Shown: positions 38,545 through 51,237, numbered from the stretch's first letter. The stretch is DNA of 57,500 nucleotides from Cristatella mucedo (GCA_009760855.2 WPIO01000278.1:1-57500), one strand, 5' to 3'. Made by a program: numbers and translations. Notes: generated by a model not told the origin, from the letters alone.

Positions 38545-38702
38545 GAGCTGACACTAAGTTTAGGATTTTTACTTTCTTAAATTGAAGGCTTTACGAAGGC
38601 AAAAAATTTTTTTTATTTTTTTCAGCAGGAAAGAGAATTTCCTTGTGATGATTACCAATAGTTTGAAAGAACTACCAGCTTATATCTCTTGTTCTATATT
38701 CT
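38545..38702 (+). repeat. Conserved core of cassette 3, copy C
   Basis: GAGCTGACACTAAGTTTAGG, TTAAATTGAAGGCTTTACGA, AGGCAAAAAATTTTTTTTAT, TTCAGCAGGAAAGAGAATTT, CCTTGTGATGATTACCAATA and GAACTACCAGCTTATATCTC. About 90 bp upstream (ATCTGTGTTTACTTGCATGG to CATACGTCGGCC) is also shared with core 2, showing that the duplicated segment is larger than the core. Confidence 0.92.
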
Positions 38703-38726
38703 AACATAATATATATATATAATTTA

Positions 38727-38763
<37 letters not shown>

Positions 38764-38860
38764 CATATTACTGCTTCCTTCGACACTAGCTTATTGTTAT
38801 AGGTCACTCACCACTATAAGGTCGTTCGTCGCTATCGCTAGTCGACGGCGGTCTGTTGAC
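38703..38860. repeat. AT tract and closing block of cassette 3, copy C
   Basis: TA alternation with a TAATTTAATATACA segment, then TTATTGTTATAGGTCACTCA, CCACTATAAGGTCGTTCGTC and CGCTAGTCGACGGCGGTCTG. This repeats the start of the cassette 2 zone, but instead of GCGGT minisatellite it runs straight into the 130-bp array. Confidence 0.88.
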
Positions 38861-40163
38861 CCAATGGTAGATCTTTCAAAAACAGCAGGTGTTGCAGGAA
38901 ACTTATACCGCTGATAAAACTTTTTAGGCGTCTTTTTCTTCCAGAAATCTATATCCTTTAGTGGTATAAGTCTCAAAGGGTACTTCGTTAACCGCTGGTA
39001 CATCTTTTTAAACCGCCGGCTTTTCGAGTAAGTTATCTTCCCTGCACAAACCATTTACGCGTCTTGTCTTCCATCAACGCATATTAATTGTCCTAATAAA
39101 TAATTCATTACCACTCTGGTAGATGCGTTAAACCGCAGGCGTTTCAGGTTACTTATCTGCCCTGCTGAAACTATTTTCGCCCCGTGTTTCTTCCAGAAAG
39201 ATATATCCTTTAGTGTTAAGATTACTTAAGAAATACTCCGTTATCCTGCTGGTAGATCCGTCAAACCGCCGTAGTTCCGAGTAAGTTATTTGCCCTGCTG
39301 AAACCATTTACGCATCTTTTCTTTCGGAAATATACATCCTTTAGTGTTTAAATTAGTCTCAATAAATACTTCGATATCATGCTGGTAGAATCATCAAAAC
39401 ATCAGCGTTCCGAGTAAGTTGTTTACCCCGCTAACACTATTTACGCGTCCGGAAATATATATCCTTTAGTTGTATACATAGTCTCATTAAATATTGTATC
39501 TTACATATGGTACTCTATAACCACTGGCGTTTCGAGTAAGTTATCTTCCCTCCTTAAACCATTTACGCGTTCTTTTCTTCTAGAACTGTATATCCTTAAG
39601 CGATAACTATTGTGTCAAAAAGTGATTTATTAGCCCGCTGGCCGATGCAACAAAGCGCAGGCGTTCTTCCCTGCTAAGACTTGTTATGGTTACTTTGTTT
39701 TATTGGAAGTATATATCCTTAATCATTATTCATTAATTTAAATAATACATGTCATTATTTTCAATTATTACTTCGCTATCCCGCTGTTGGAACCTGTAAA
39801 CCGCCGGCCTTCTTAGTAAGTTATCTACACTGTTCAAACCATTTACGCGTCTTTTCCTCCGGAGCAATATATCCATGATTTCTTTACATAGGCTTATTGA
39901 ATAATTTATTATTTTACTAGAAGGATCTTTGACCGCAGGCATTACGAGTAAGTAATCTACTAATAAAACCATTTACTCGTTTTTTTTTGGAAAATATATC
40001 CTTAATTGTTATAACAAATCTCTTGAAGTGATGATTATCCTACTGGTAATACCTTCCACCCACAGGCATTTTGAAGGAGTTATCTCTTCTAATAAAACCA
40101 TTGACGCGCCTTTTTTAAATATATATCCTTTACCTTTATAAATCCTCTCATATAATAATTTAA
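38861..40163 (+). repeat. 130-bp satellite array (about 10 units), copy C
   Basis: The ATATCCTTTAGTG-type word recurs near 38,951, 39,077, 39,201, 39,332, 39,458, 39,588, 39,711, 39,867, 39,993 and 40,119, a mean spacing of about 130 bp. Other shared words are CTGGTAGATC, AAACCGC, CGAGTAAGTTAT, CTGCTGAAACCATTTACGCG and TCTTTTCTTCCGGAAATA. The repeats are strongly diverged from one another, yet the whole array is almost unchanged in D. A 79-residue minus frame (39,733-39,972) reads two repeats and is not considered a gene. Confidence 0.92.
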
Positions 40164-40384
40164 GTTCCCGCTCTCTGTGTTTCTCGTTCTTACCATCTCG
40201 CCCTCTCCTGCTCTCTTCCACTCACTTTTAACCTCACTTGCTCTTTTATTCGCTCCCGCTACTCCTTTCTCTCTTGGTATTTTACGCTCTCTTCTGCTCT
40301 CTCCTTCGCTATTTCGTTCTTACGCTATCTCTTTCTGTCTCACTTTAATCTGCCGCTCTCTCCCTCCGTCTATTGCTCCCGCTT

Positions 40385-40437
<53 letters not shown>

Positions 40438-40602
40438 CTCCATCTCCCTTGCTCATACTTTCTTGCTCTGTCTCTCGCTTTTTTTTCTCTCTCGCTCTGT
40501 CTCTCGCTCTTTCTCACTCGCCTTCTATTATTCACTGTATCTCACTCTCTCTCTCTCACTCCTACTCTCTCGCTCTCTCGCCCTCTCATTCTCTCGCTTT
40601 CC

Positions 40603-40646
<44 letters not shown>

Positions 40647-42619
40647 AGCTCCGCATTTCGCGAACTCGCAATATCTTTCGCGCTCGCTAACTTTTTTACT
40701 ATCGCTCTCTGTCTCTCTAGCGCTGTCTCTCTCCCGCTCGCTCTCCCTCTTTCTCTCGCTTCCTCTCTCTCTTGCTCTCTCTCTCTCTTGCACCCTCGCT
40801 TTCTTGCAGGCTGATTTTCTCTTGCTCTCGCTCTCTCACCCTAGCTCTTTTTCCGTTTTCTTTTTCGCTCTATTTTGCTGTCTCACTTGTTTTCTTTCTC
40901 GCTCTCTTTCTCACTCGTTCTCCCTCTCTCTCTCTCACTATCTTTTCTCGCCCTCTCTCGCTTGCTCTCTTTTGCTTTCTCTCTCGCTCTCTTTGTCTCT
41001 CGCTTTCTCTTCCTCTGACTCTCATTCTCTCTCACTCTCGCTCGATCTCACATTCTTTTGCGCTTTCTATCTGTCACCGGCTCTCTAAAACTCTGTCTCT
41101 CTCGCTGTCTCTCGCTTTCTCTCGCTCTCTCACTCTCGCTTGCTCTCTCTCTCTCTTGCTTTCTTTCGTGCTCTATTTGTCTCTCTCTAGTTTTTTCTGT
41201 CTCCTCTTTCTCTCCCCCGTTCGCTCTCTTGCTCTCGCTCTCGCTGTCTCTCTCTCTCGCTGTCACTATCTCGATCTTTCTGTCTCGCTCTCTCTTCCCC
41301 TCGGTCTTTCTCTTTCTCGCTCTCGCTCGCTCTTTCTCTCCGTTTCTAGGTCTCTATCTCTCTCTGGTTCTCGCTCTTTTTGTCGTTCTTGCTCAGTCGC
41401 TCTCGATCCTGCTCTCACTCTCATGACCTCTCCCTCTCTTGCTTATACTTACGCCCTTGCTCACGTTTCTCTTTCTCCTGCTCTTGCTCTCCCGAACCCT
41501 CTCTCCGTTGCTCTGTCTCTCGCTCGCTCTCTCTTTCGCTCTCTCGCTCACGCTCTCAGTCTCTTAATTACGGTCTCTTGCTCTCGCTTTCACTCTCGCT
41601 CTCCCGCTCTCTCTCGCTGTCTTTCTCTCGCTCTCACTCTCTCGCTCTCTATCTCGGTCTCAACCTCTCGTTTTGCTTTGTCTCGTTCTTTCTCTCGCTC
41701 TCTCTCTCCCTAACTCTATTTCTTGCTCTCTTTCTCTGACTTACTCTTGCTAACTCGATCTCTCGCTCTCTCTCTCTCACTTACTCACTCTCGCTCTCTC
41801 TCTCGCTCTTGCTGCCTCTCGCTCATTCTCACTCTTATTCTCCCGCTTATTCTCGCAATGCTCTCGCTCGATCTATCTAACTCGCTCTCTATCTATCTAT
41901 ATCTCACTTTCTTTCACTTGCTCCCTGTCTCTCTCTGTTTCTCTCTCGCTTACTCTCTCGCTCATTCCCTCTTGCTCTTGCTTTCGTTCTCTCAATCTCG
42001 CTCTCTCTCTCTCTCTCGCTTTCTCCCGCTCTCGCTCGCTCTATTGCTCTCTCTTGCTCTCACGCTCTCCCTCAACTTGCTCACTCTTACTCGCTCTCCT
42101 ACTCTGTTTCTCTCTCTTGCTCCCTCACACAAGTTGTCTCTGTCTGCCTATCTCTTGGTCTATCTCTCGCTCTCTCTCTCTCTCTCTCTCTTTTGCTCCC
42201 TAGCTCTCGCTCGCTCTATCTCGCTCAATCACTAACGCTCACTCTCTCTCGCTTTCTCTGTCTCAATTTCTCTCGGACACTCGCTTACTTTCTCGCTTGC
42301 TCTCTATCACTGGCTCTCCTTTACTCTCTTATTCTCACGTTCTCTCATTTGCTCTCTCCCCGATCTCTTTCTCTGGTTCGCTCACTCACAACTCTTGCTC
42401 TCTCTATCTCTCGCTTTCTCTCGCTCTTGCTTCCTCTCGCTCTTTCTCACTCTCTCTTTCTCCCGCTCACTCTCGCAAAGCTCTGGCTCTCTCTCGCTCG
42501 CACTCTCTAGCTCGCTCTATATCTAGCTATATTTCACTGTCTCTCACTCTCTTGCTCTCTGTCTTTCTGTTTCTCTCTATATCGCTCAGTCTCTCGCTTC
42601 TTTTCCATTGCTCTTGCTT

Positions 42620-42663
<44 letters not shown>

Positions 42664-43025
42664 GCTTTATCTCTCTCGTTCTCTTAAAATTGCATTCTTT
42701 CACTCGCTTGCTCTATCCTACTCGTTCTCTCGCACTTGCTCTCTCTCTCTCTCTCTCGCTCTCTCTCGCTCTCTCTCTCGCTCTCTCTCGCTCTAACTTT
42801 AGCTCTCTATCGCTATCTCTCTCTCGCTTTCGCTTACCGTCTTTCTCTCTCTCTCTCTCTCTTTTGCTCCCTCTATCTCTTTCGCTCACTTTCGCTTTCT
42901 CTGTCTAACTTTCTCTCTTTTTCTCTCGCTTACTCTCTCTGCTCTCTTTCTCTCTCGGTCTCCTTTACTCTCTTTCTCTCACTTTCTCTCTCGCTCTCTC
43001 TTCGCTCTCTTTCTCGCCCTCTTTC

Positions 43026-43061
<36 letters not shown>

Positions 43062-43897
43062 GCACTCTCTATCTCTCTCTCTCTCTATCTCTCTCTCTCT
43101 CTCTCTTTCTCGCTCTCTTTTTCTCCCGTTCACCATGCTCTCGCTCTCTCGCTCACTTTCTCTTACTCGCTCTCTATGAAGCGATATCTCACTATCTCTC
43201 TCTCACTCTCTTGCTCTCTGTCTCTGTTTCTCTCTATCTCGCTCACTCTCTCGCTATCTCTCTCTTTCGCGCGCTCTCTGTTGCTCTCTCGCTATGTCCC
43301 GCTTTCTGTCGCTCTCTCACTCTCTCTTGCTCTCACGCTCTGCCTTATTCGCTCTCTCTTAGTCACTCTTTTACTCGCTCTCTCTAAATCTCACTTTCTC
43401 TCTTTTTCTCTCTATTACTCCAATTCTCTCTCTCTCTCTCTCTGGCTCTCTCTTGCTCTTCTCACTCTATTTTTCTCTCTCTCGCTCTTAATTTCGCTCT
43501 TTCTCTCCCTCGCTTTATCTCGCTCTTAATCCCTCCCTCTTCCTCTCAATCTCTTTTTCTCGTTCTCTCTTTCTGTCTCTCTTGCTATATCTCTCCCTTC
43601 TGCTCTCTTTCTCGGTCTCTCTCTCTCTATCTTGCTCTCTCTGTTACTCTCTCACTGGCCCTCTCTGTCGCTGTCGATCTCTCTGTCTCGCTCTCTCTCG
43701 CTCGCTTTTGCACACTCGCTCTCTACTACTCACTCTCACTCACTCTCTCTTGCTTTCTCTGTTTCTCTGCATCTCGCCTAGTCTCTCGCTCTCTCTTTCT
43801 TACTTTCTCTTGCTGTCCCGCCCTTGCATTCGCTCTCTCTCGCTCTCCAACGCTCTTGCTTTCTCTTTCGCTTTCTGTCTCTTGCTCTCTCTTTCTT

Positions 43898-43938
<41 letters not shown>

Positions 43939-44777
43939 GTCTCTCTAACTCGCTGGCTCTCTCACTCGCTCTCTCTTTCACTCTCGCGCTCTCTTACTCT
44001 CTGGGTCTCTCTCGCTTTCTCTCTATCTCTTCTTTCTTTATCTCTTTCTATATCTTCTTCTTCTCTATATCTATCTCTTCTTTCTCTATATCTCTCTTTA
44101 TCTCAATCTCTCTTGCCCTATCTCCTTCAGTCTCGCTTTCGCTCTCTCTTTAACTCTCTCTCTGTCTCTAGCTCTCGCTCTTTCACTCTCTCTTACCCGC
44201 TTTCTTTTTCTCTTTCGCTCTCCCTTTATCTCCAGCTCTCTCTCGTTCTCTTTACCTTGGTCGCTCTTTCTTACTCGTTCACCCTCACTCGCCCTCTCAC
44301 GCTCTCCCTATCTCCATCGCTCTACCTTTCGCTCTCTTTCACTATCTCTCGCTCCCTCTCTCGCTCACCCTCTCTTTCTCTCACTTTCTTTTGCTCCCCA
44401 CCTCTCGCTCTCTTTATCTCTTTCGCTCATTCCCTCTCGCTTACTCTGTCCCACTTTCTCTCTTACACTCTCGCTTACTCTCTCTCTCTCTCTCACTCTC
44501 TATCACTAGGCTTACTTTACTCACTTTCTCTCTTGCTCTCTCTCGCTCTCTCTCCCCGCTCTCTTTCTCGCTCTCTTTCTCTGGCTCTCACTCACTCTTA
44601 CTCTCTCTCTCTCTCTATCTCTCGCTTTTTCGCTTTTGCAACCTCTTGCTCTTTCTCACTCTCTTTCTCCCGTTTACTCTCGCAACGCTCCCACTCTGTC
44701 GTTCGCTCTCTCTCACTCGCTCTCTATCTAGCTATATCTCACACTCTCTTTTTTGATCTCGTTTTCTCTCTTTTTCG

Positions 44778-44815
<38 letters not shown>

Positions 44816-45260
44816 CGCTCTCTCTCTCTCTCTCTCTCTCTCTTACTCGCTCTCTCTTACTCGCTCTCTCTTACTCGCTCTCTCTTACTCGCTCTCTATC
44901 ATTCGCTCTCTTTCTTTGTCACTCTCTTGCTCCCTCGCACTCTTCACTTGCTCTCTCTCGCTTTCTCGCTCTCTTTTCGCTCTCTCACACTCGCTCTCGC
45001 GCTCTTGCTTTCGTTCTCTATCTCTCTCGCTTTCTCTCGCTCCCAACCTCTCTCACTCTAAATCTCATTGTCGATCGTTCCCTCTCGCTTTCCCACTCCC
45101 TGTAACTCCCGTTCCTCTCTCGCACTCTCGCTCTTTCTCTAACTCTCGTTCTCTATCGTTCTATCTCGTTCTATCTCGTTCTATCTCGTTCTTTCTCGTT
45201 CTTTCTCGTTCTATCTCGTTCTATCTCTATCTGTCTCTCGTTCTATCCCTCTCTCTCTCT
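40164..45260 (+). repeat. CT/CGCT/TTGCT pyrimidine field, copy C
   Basis: About 5.1 kb of CTCTCGCTCTCTCTTGCTC-type sequence, a visibly different vocabulary from the CTAACTCT field. A motif around TCTCCCGYTYACTCTCGCAA followed by GCTCTATATCTAGCTATAT recurs near 41,850, 42,461, 43,122 and 44,667. Frames of 303, 313 and 507 codons on + are Leu/Ser/Arg low complexity from CTC/TCT/CGC and are not genes. Near 40,640-40,720 is a short more complex patch (CGCATTTCGCGAACTCGCA) absent from D. Confidence 0.88.
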
Positions 45261-46264
45261 CTAACTCTAGCTAGCTAGCTCTCCCCATAACTCTAGCTCT
45301 CTCCCTAACTCTCTCTAACACTAGCTCTCTGACTCTAACTCTAGCTCTGTGACTCTTACTCTAGCTCTCTGACTCTAACTCTAGCTCTCTGACTCTAACT
45401 CTAGCTCTCTCTCTAACACCAGCTCTCTGACTCTAACTCGACCTTTCTCTCTGACTCTAACTTTGGCTCTCTGACTGACTCTAGCTCTCTCTCTCTCTGA
45501 CTCTAACTTTAGCTCTCTGACTGACTCTAGCTCTCTCTCTGACTCTAGCTCTCTCTGACTCTAACTCTCTCTCTCTCTGACTCTAACTCTCTCTCTCTGA
45601 CTCTAACTCTAGCTCTAGCTCTCCTAATCTAACTCTCTCTCCCTAACTCTATCTCTAACTCTATCTCTCTCGCTAACTCTCTCTCTGACTCTAACTCTAG
45701 CTCTCTCTCTAACACTAGATCTCTGACTCTAACTCTCTCTCTCTAACTCTATATCTATGACTCTGACCCTCCCTCTGACTCTCCACCTAACTCTAGTTCT
45801 CTCTCTCTCTAGCTATCTATCTTACTCTAGCTCTAACTCTAACTCTCCCTATGACTCTCCCCCTAACTCTAGCTCTCTCCCTAACTCTATCTCTCTCTCT
45901 CTAACTCTAGCTCTAGCTCTCTTAATCTCTCTCTCTCTCTATCTCTCTCTATAACTCTCTTAATCTAACTCTCTCTCTATCTCTCTCTCTAACTCTCTCT
46001 CTGACTCTCTTCCTAACTCTCTCTCTGACTCTATCTCTATCTCTCTAACTCTCTCTCTGACTCTCCCCCTAACTCTATCTCTCTCTCTCTCTCTCTCTAA
46101 CTCTCTCTCTCTCTAACTCTATATCTATGACTCTGACCCTCCCTCTGACTCTCCACCTAACTCTAGTTCTCTCTCTCTCTAGCTATCTATCTTACTCTAG
46201 CTCTAACTCTAACTCTCCCTGTGACTCTCCCCCTAACTCTAGCTCTCTCCCTAACTCTCTCTCT

Positions 46265-46335
<71 letters not shown>

Positions 46336-46496
46336 GCTATCTATCTTACTCTAGCTCTAACTCTCCCTATGACTCTCTCCCCCTAACTCTATCTCTCACT
46401 CTAGCTCTAGCTCTCTTAATCTAACTCTCTCTCTATCCCTCTCTCTATAACTCTCCTAACTCTCTCTCTAACTCTCTAACTCTCTCTCTCTCTCTC

Positions 46497-46531
<35 letters not shown>

Positions 46532-47293
46532 AACTCTCTCTCTCTCTAACTCTATATCTATGACTCTGACCCTCCCTCTGACTCTCCACCTAACTCTAGT
46601 TCTCTCTCTCTCTAGCTATCTATCTTACTCTAGCTCTAACTCTAACTCTCCCTGTGACTCTCCCCCTAACTCTAGCTCTCTCCCTAACTCTCTCTCTAAC
46701 TCTCTCTCTAACTCTCTCTCTAACTCTCTCTCTAACTCTCTCTCTAACTCTCTCTCTCTCTAACTCTCTCTCTCTCTCTAACTCTCTCACTCTACATTTC
46801 TGACTCTAATTCTCTCTCTTACTCTAACTTTTTAGCTCTCTGACTGAGTCTAGCTCTCTCTCTGACTCTAACTCTTTCTCTCTCTGACTCTAACTATCTC
46901 TCTCTGACTCTAACTCTGGCTCTCTGACTCTAACTCTAGCTCTCTCTCTAACACTAGCTCTCTAACACTAGCTCTCTAACACCAGCTCTCTGACTCTAAC
47001 TCGACCTTTCTCTCTGACTCTAACTTTGGCTCTCTGACTGACTCTAGCTCTCTCTCTCTCTGACTCTAACTTTAGCTCTCTGACTGACTCTAGCTCTCTC
47101 TCTGACTCTAGCTCTCTCTGACTCTAACTCTCTCTCTCTCTGACTCTAACTCTCTCTCTCTGACTCTAACTCTAGCTCTAGCTCTCCTAATCTAACTCTC
47201 TCTCCCTAACTCTATCTCTAACTCTATCTCTCTCGCTAACTCTCTCTCTGACTCTAACTCTAGCTCTCTCTCTAACACTAGATCTCTGACTCT

Positions 47294-47346
<53 letters not shown>

Positions 47347-47453
47347 ACTCTCTCTCTCTCTCTCTCTCTAACTCTCTCTCTGACTCTCTCTCCCTAACTC
47401 TCTCTCTGACTCTATCTCTATCTCTCTAACTCTCTCTCTGACTCTCCCCCTAA

Positions 47454-47497
<44 letters not shown>

Positions 47498-47723
47498 AAC
47501 TCTATATCTATGACTCTGACCCTCCCTCTGACTCTCCACCTAACTCTAGTTCTCTCTCTCTAGATATCTATCTTACTCTAGCTCTAACTCTAACTCTCCC
47601 TGTGACTCTCCCCCTAACTCTAGCTCTCTCCCTAACTCTCTCTCTAACTCTCTCTCTAACTCTCTCTCTAACTCTCTCTCTCTCTCTCTCTCTCTCTAAC
47701 TCTCTCTCTCTAACTCTCTCTCT

Positions 47724-47764
<41 letters not shown>

Positions 47765-47903
47765 TCTAGCTCTAACTCTCCCTATGACTCTCTCCCCCTC
47801 TAACTCTATCTCTCACTCTAGCTCTAGCTCTCTTAATCTAACTCTCTCTCTATCCCTCTCTCTATAACTCTCCTCTAACTCTCTCTCTCTCTCTAACTCT
47901 CTC

Positions 47904-47939
<36 letters not shown>

Positions 47940-49090
47940 ACTCTCTCTCTGACTCTAACTCTAGCTCTCTCACTCTCTAACTCTCTCTCTCTATCTGACT
48001 CTGACCTATCTATGACTCTCCACCTAACTCTAGTTCTCTCTCTCTCCCTATCTGACTCTCCAGCTCTAACTCTAGTTCTCTCTCTCTCTAGCTCTCTCTC
48101 TTACTCTCGCTGTTTCTCTCTCTCTGACTCTCCCCCTAACTCTAGCTCTCTCTCTCTCTCTCTATCCTCTAGCTCTCTAACTCTCTCTCTCTAACTCTCT
48201 CTCTCTAACTCTCTCTCTCTAACTCTCTCTCTCTAACTCTCTCTCTCTAACTCTCTCTCTCTAACTCTCTCTCTCTCTCTCTCTCATTTCTGACTCTAAT
48301 TCTCTCTCTTACTCTAACTTTTTAGCTCTCTGACTGAGTCTAGCTCTCTCTCTGACTCTAACTCTTTCTCTCTCTGACTCTCTCTCTCTCTCTCTGACTC
48401 TAACTCTGGCTCTCTGACTCTAACTCTCTCTCTCTCTAACACTAGCTCTCTAACACTAGCTCTCTAACACCAGCTCTCTGACTCTAACTCGACCCTCTCT
48501 CTCTGACTACTCTCTAACTTTGTCTCTCTGACTGACTCTCTCTCTCTCTCTCTCTGACTCTAGCTCTCTCTCTGACTCTAACTCTCTCTCTGACTCTAGC
48601 TCTCTCTGACTCTAACTCTCTCTCTCTCTCTGACTCTAACTCTCTCTCTCTCTGACTCTAACTCTAGCTCTAGCTCTCCTAATCTAACTCTCTCTCCCTC
48701 TCTCTATCTCTCTCTCTCTCTCTCTCGCTAACTCTCTCTCTGACTCTAACTCTAGCTCTCTCTCTAACACTAGATCTCTGACTCTAACTCTCTCTCTCTA
48801 ACTCTATATCTATGACTCTGACCCTCCCTCTGACTCTCCACCTAACTCTAGTTCTCTCTCTCTCTAGCTATCTATCTTACTCTAGCTGTAACTCTCCTAT
48901 GACTCTCCCCCTACTCTGACTCTCCCCTAACTCCCCCTAACTCTCTCTCTCCCTCTCTAACTCTCTCTCTCTCTCTCTCTAGCTCTCTCTCTAACTCTCT
49001 CTCTCTCTCTCTAACTCTCTCTCTCTAACTCTCTCTAACTCTCTCTCTCTAACTCTCTCTCTAACTCTCTCTCTCTCTAACTCTCTCTCT

Positions 49091-49181
<91 letters not shown>

Positions 49182-49594
49182 ACTCTCTCTCTCTCTCTCT
49201 CTCTCTCTAACTCTATATCTATGACTCTGACCTTTCCTCTGACTCTCTCCCACCTGACTCTCCACCCAACTCTAGTTCTCTCTCTCTCTAGCTATCTATC
49301 TCTACTCTAGCTCTAGCTCTAGCTCTAGATCTCCCCCTAACTCTATCTCTCTCTCTATCTCTCCCTAACTCTCTCTCTCTCTAACTCTATATCTATGACT
49401 CTGACCCTCCCTCTGACTCTCCACCTAACTCTAGTTCTCTCTCTCTCTAGCTATCTATCTTACTCTAGCTCTAACTCTAACTCTCCCTGTGACTCTCCCC
49501 CTAACTCTAGCTCTCTCCCTAACTCTCTCTCTAACTCTCTCTCTAACTCTCTCTCTAACTCTCTCTCTAACTCTCTCTCTCTAACTCTCTCTCT

Positions 49595-49668
<74 letters not shown>

Positions 49669-49887
49669 ACTCTAACTTTTTAGCTCTCTGACTGAGTCTC
49701 TAGCTCTCTCTCTGACTCTAACTCTTTCTCTCTCTGACTCTCTCTCTCTCTCTCTGACTCTAACTCTGGCTCTCTGACTCTAACTCTAGCTCTCTCTCTA
49801 ACACTAGCTCTCTAACACTAGCTCTCTAACACCAGCTCTCTGACTCTAACTCGACCTTTCTCTCTGACTCTAACTTTGGCTCTCTGA

Positions 49888-49919
<32 letters not shown>

Positions 49920-50035
49920 AACTTTAGCTCTCTGACTGACTGACTCTAACTCTCTCTCTCTCTGACTCTAGCTCTCTCTCTGACTCTAACTCTCTCTCTC
50001 TCTGACTCTAACTCTCTCTCTCTGACTCTAACTCT

Positions 50036-50118
<83 letters not shown>

Positions 50119-50268
50119 ACTCTCTCTCTAACTCTCTCTCTCTCTCTCTAACTCTAACTCTCTCTCTCTAACTCTCTCTCTCTCTAACTCTCTCACTCTA
50201 ACTCTCTCACTCTCTCCACCTAACTCTCTCTCTAACTCTCTCTCTCTCTCTCTCTCTAACTCTCTCTC

Positions 50269-50344
<76 letters not shown>

Positions 50345-50577
50345 ACTCTCTCTCTAACTCTCTCTCTCTAACTCTCTCTCTCTAACTCTCTCACTCTAAC
50401 TCTCTCACTCTAGCTTTCTGACTCTAATTCTCTCTCTGACTCTAACTTTTTAGCTCTCTGACTGACTCTACACCTAACTCTAGTTCTCTCTCTCTCTAGC
50501 TATCTTACTCTAGCTCTAGCTCTAGCTCTCTTAATCTAACTCTCTCTCTCTAACTCTCTCTCTAACTCTCTCTCTCT

Positions 50578-50657
<80 letters not shown>

Positions 50658-51237
50658 CTATGACTCTGACCCTCCCTCTGACTCTCCACCTAACTCTAGT
50701 TCTCGCTCTCTAGCTATCTATCTTACTCTAGCTCTAACTCTCCCTATGACTCTCCCCCTAACTCTAGCTCTCTCCCTAACTCTATCTCTCTCTCTCTAAC
50801 TCTAGCTATAGCTCTCTTAATCTAACTCTCTCTCTATAACTCTCCTAACTCTCTCTCTCTCTCTCTCTAACTCTCTCTATCTGACTCTCCCCCTAACTCT
50901 ATCTCTCTCGCTAACTCTCTCTCTGACTAACTTTTTAGCTCTCTGACTGACTCTAGCTCTCTCTCTGACTCTAACTCTGGCTCTCTGACTCTAACTCTAG
51001 ATCTCTGACTCTAACTCTCTCTAACTCTATATCTATGACTCTGACCCTCCCTCTGACTCTCCACCTAACTCTAGTTCTCGCTCTCTAGCTATCTATCTTA
51101 CTCTAGCTCTAGCTCTAGCTCTAGCTCTAGCTCTAGCTCTAGCTCTAGCTCAAGCTCTAGATCTCCCCCTAACTCTATCTCTCTCTCTTGACTCTCTCTC
51201 TCTTGACTCTCTCTCTTGACTCTCTCTGACTCTAGCT
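45261..51237 (+). repeat. CTAACTCT-type field with 1.4-1.6 kb higher-order repeats, copy C
   Basis: The marker CGACCTTTCTCTCTGACTCT occurs at 45,439, 47,002, 48,490 (one-base variant) and 49,852, giving periods of 1,563, 1,488 and 1,362 bp. TATATCTATGACTCTGACC blocks lie near 45,751, 46,121, 46,554, 47,506, 48,806, 49,213, 49,389, 50,654 and 51,029. Pure CT runs lie near 46,270-46,334, 50,040-50,117, 50,277-50,342 and 50,583-50,653. The right end has a run of about ten CTAGCT hexamers (51,100-51,160) and TTGACTCTCTC words before the 11-mer array. No gene seen. Confidence 0.88.
51100..51160 (+). repeat. (CTAGCT)n hexamer run
   Basis: About nine to ten tandem CTAGCT units ending CAAGCTCTAGATCTCCCC. 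Elsewhere this position of the block has three to four such units (for example 30,889-30,910), so this is a local expansion next to the unit boundary. Confidence 0.85.

Larger units (their letters stand above)
35741..51237 (+). repeat. Macrosatellite unit, copy C (reference copy)
   Basis: The only unit complete and clean from end to end: 11-mer array, body 35,818-38,860, 130-bp array 38,861-40,163, CT/CGCT field 40,164-45,260, CTAACTCT field 45,261-51,237. Core 1 of this copy and of copy D are 15,444 bp apart, and the core 2 and core 3 offsets agree to within 1 bp. It should serve as the consensus for the family. Confidence 0.95.

Noticed and set aside
39733-39972. 79-residue minus-strand frame, identical in copy D at 55,167-55,406
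   Set aside because: It spans two repeats of the 130-bp satellite, is broken in A and B, and the 130-bp period is not a multiple of three. Conservation follows from near-identity of the DNA.
38861-40163. Direct repeats of 130 bp as a CRISPR or phage-type array
   Set aside because: The repeats are diverged over their whole length, with no constant repeat and variable spacer structure.
35969-40163. Ribosomal DNA intergenic spacer (subrepeats plus TATA-like elements suggested it)
   Set aside because: No 18S, 5.8S, 28S or 5S-like sequence occurs anywhere in three consecutive units.
43582-45105. 507-codon open frame on + (also 40,177-41,088, 40,772-41,713 and 55,611-56,939)
   Set aside because: The translation is almost only Leu, Ser, Arg and Phe from CTC/TCT/CGC/TTT repeats. 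Frames shift with each CT-run indel between copies C and D, and there is no domain, signal or codon pattern.
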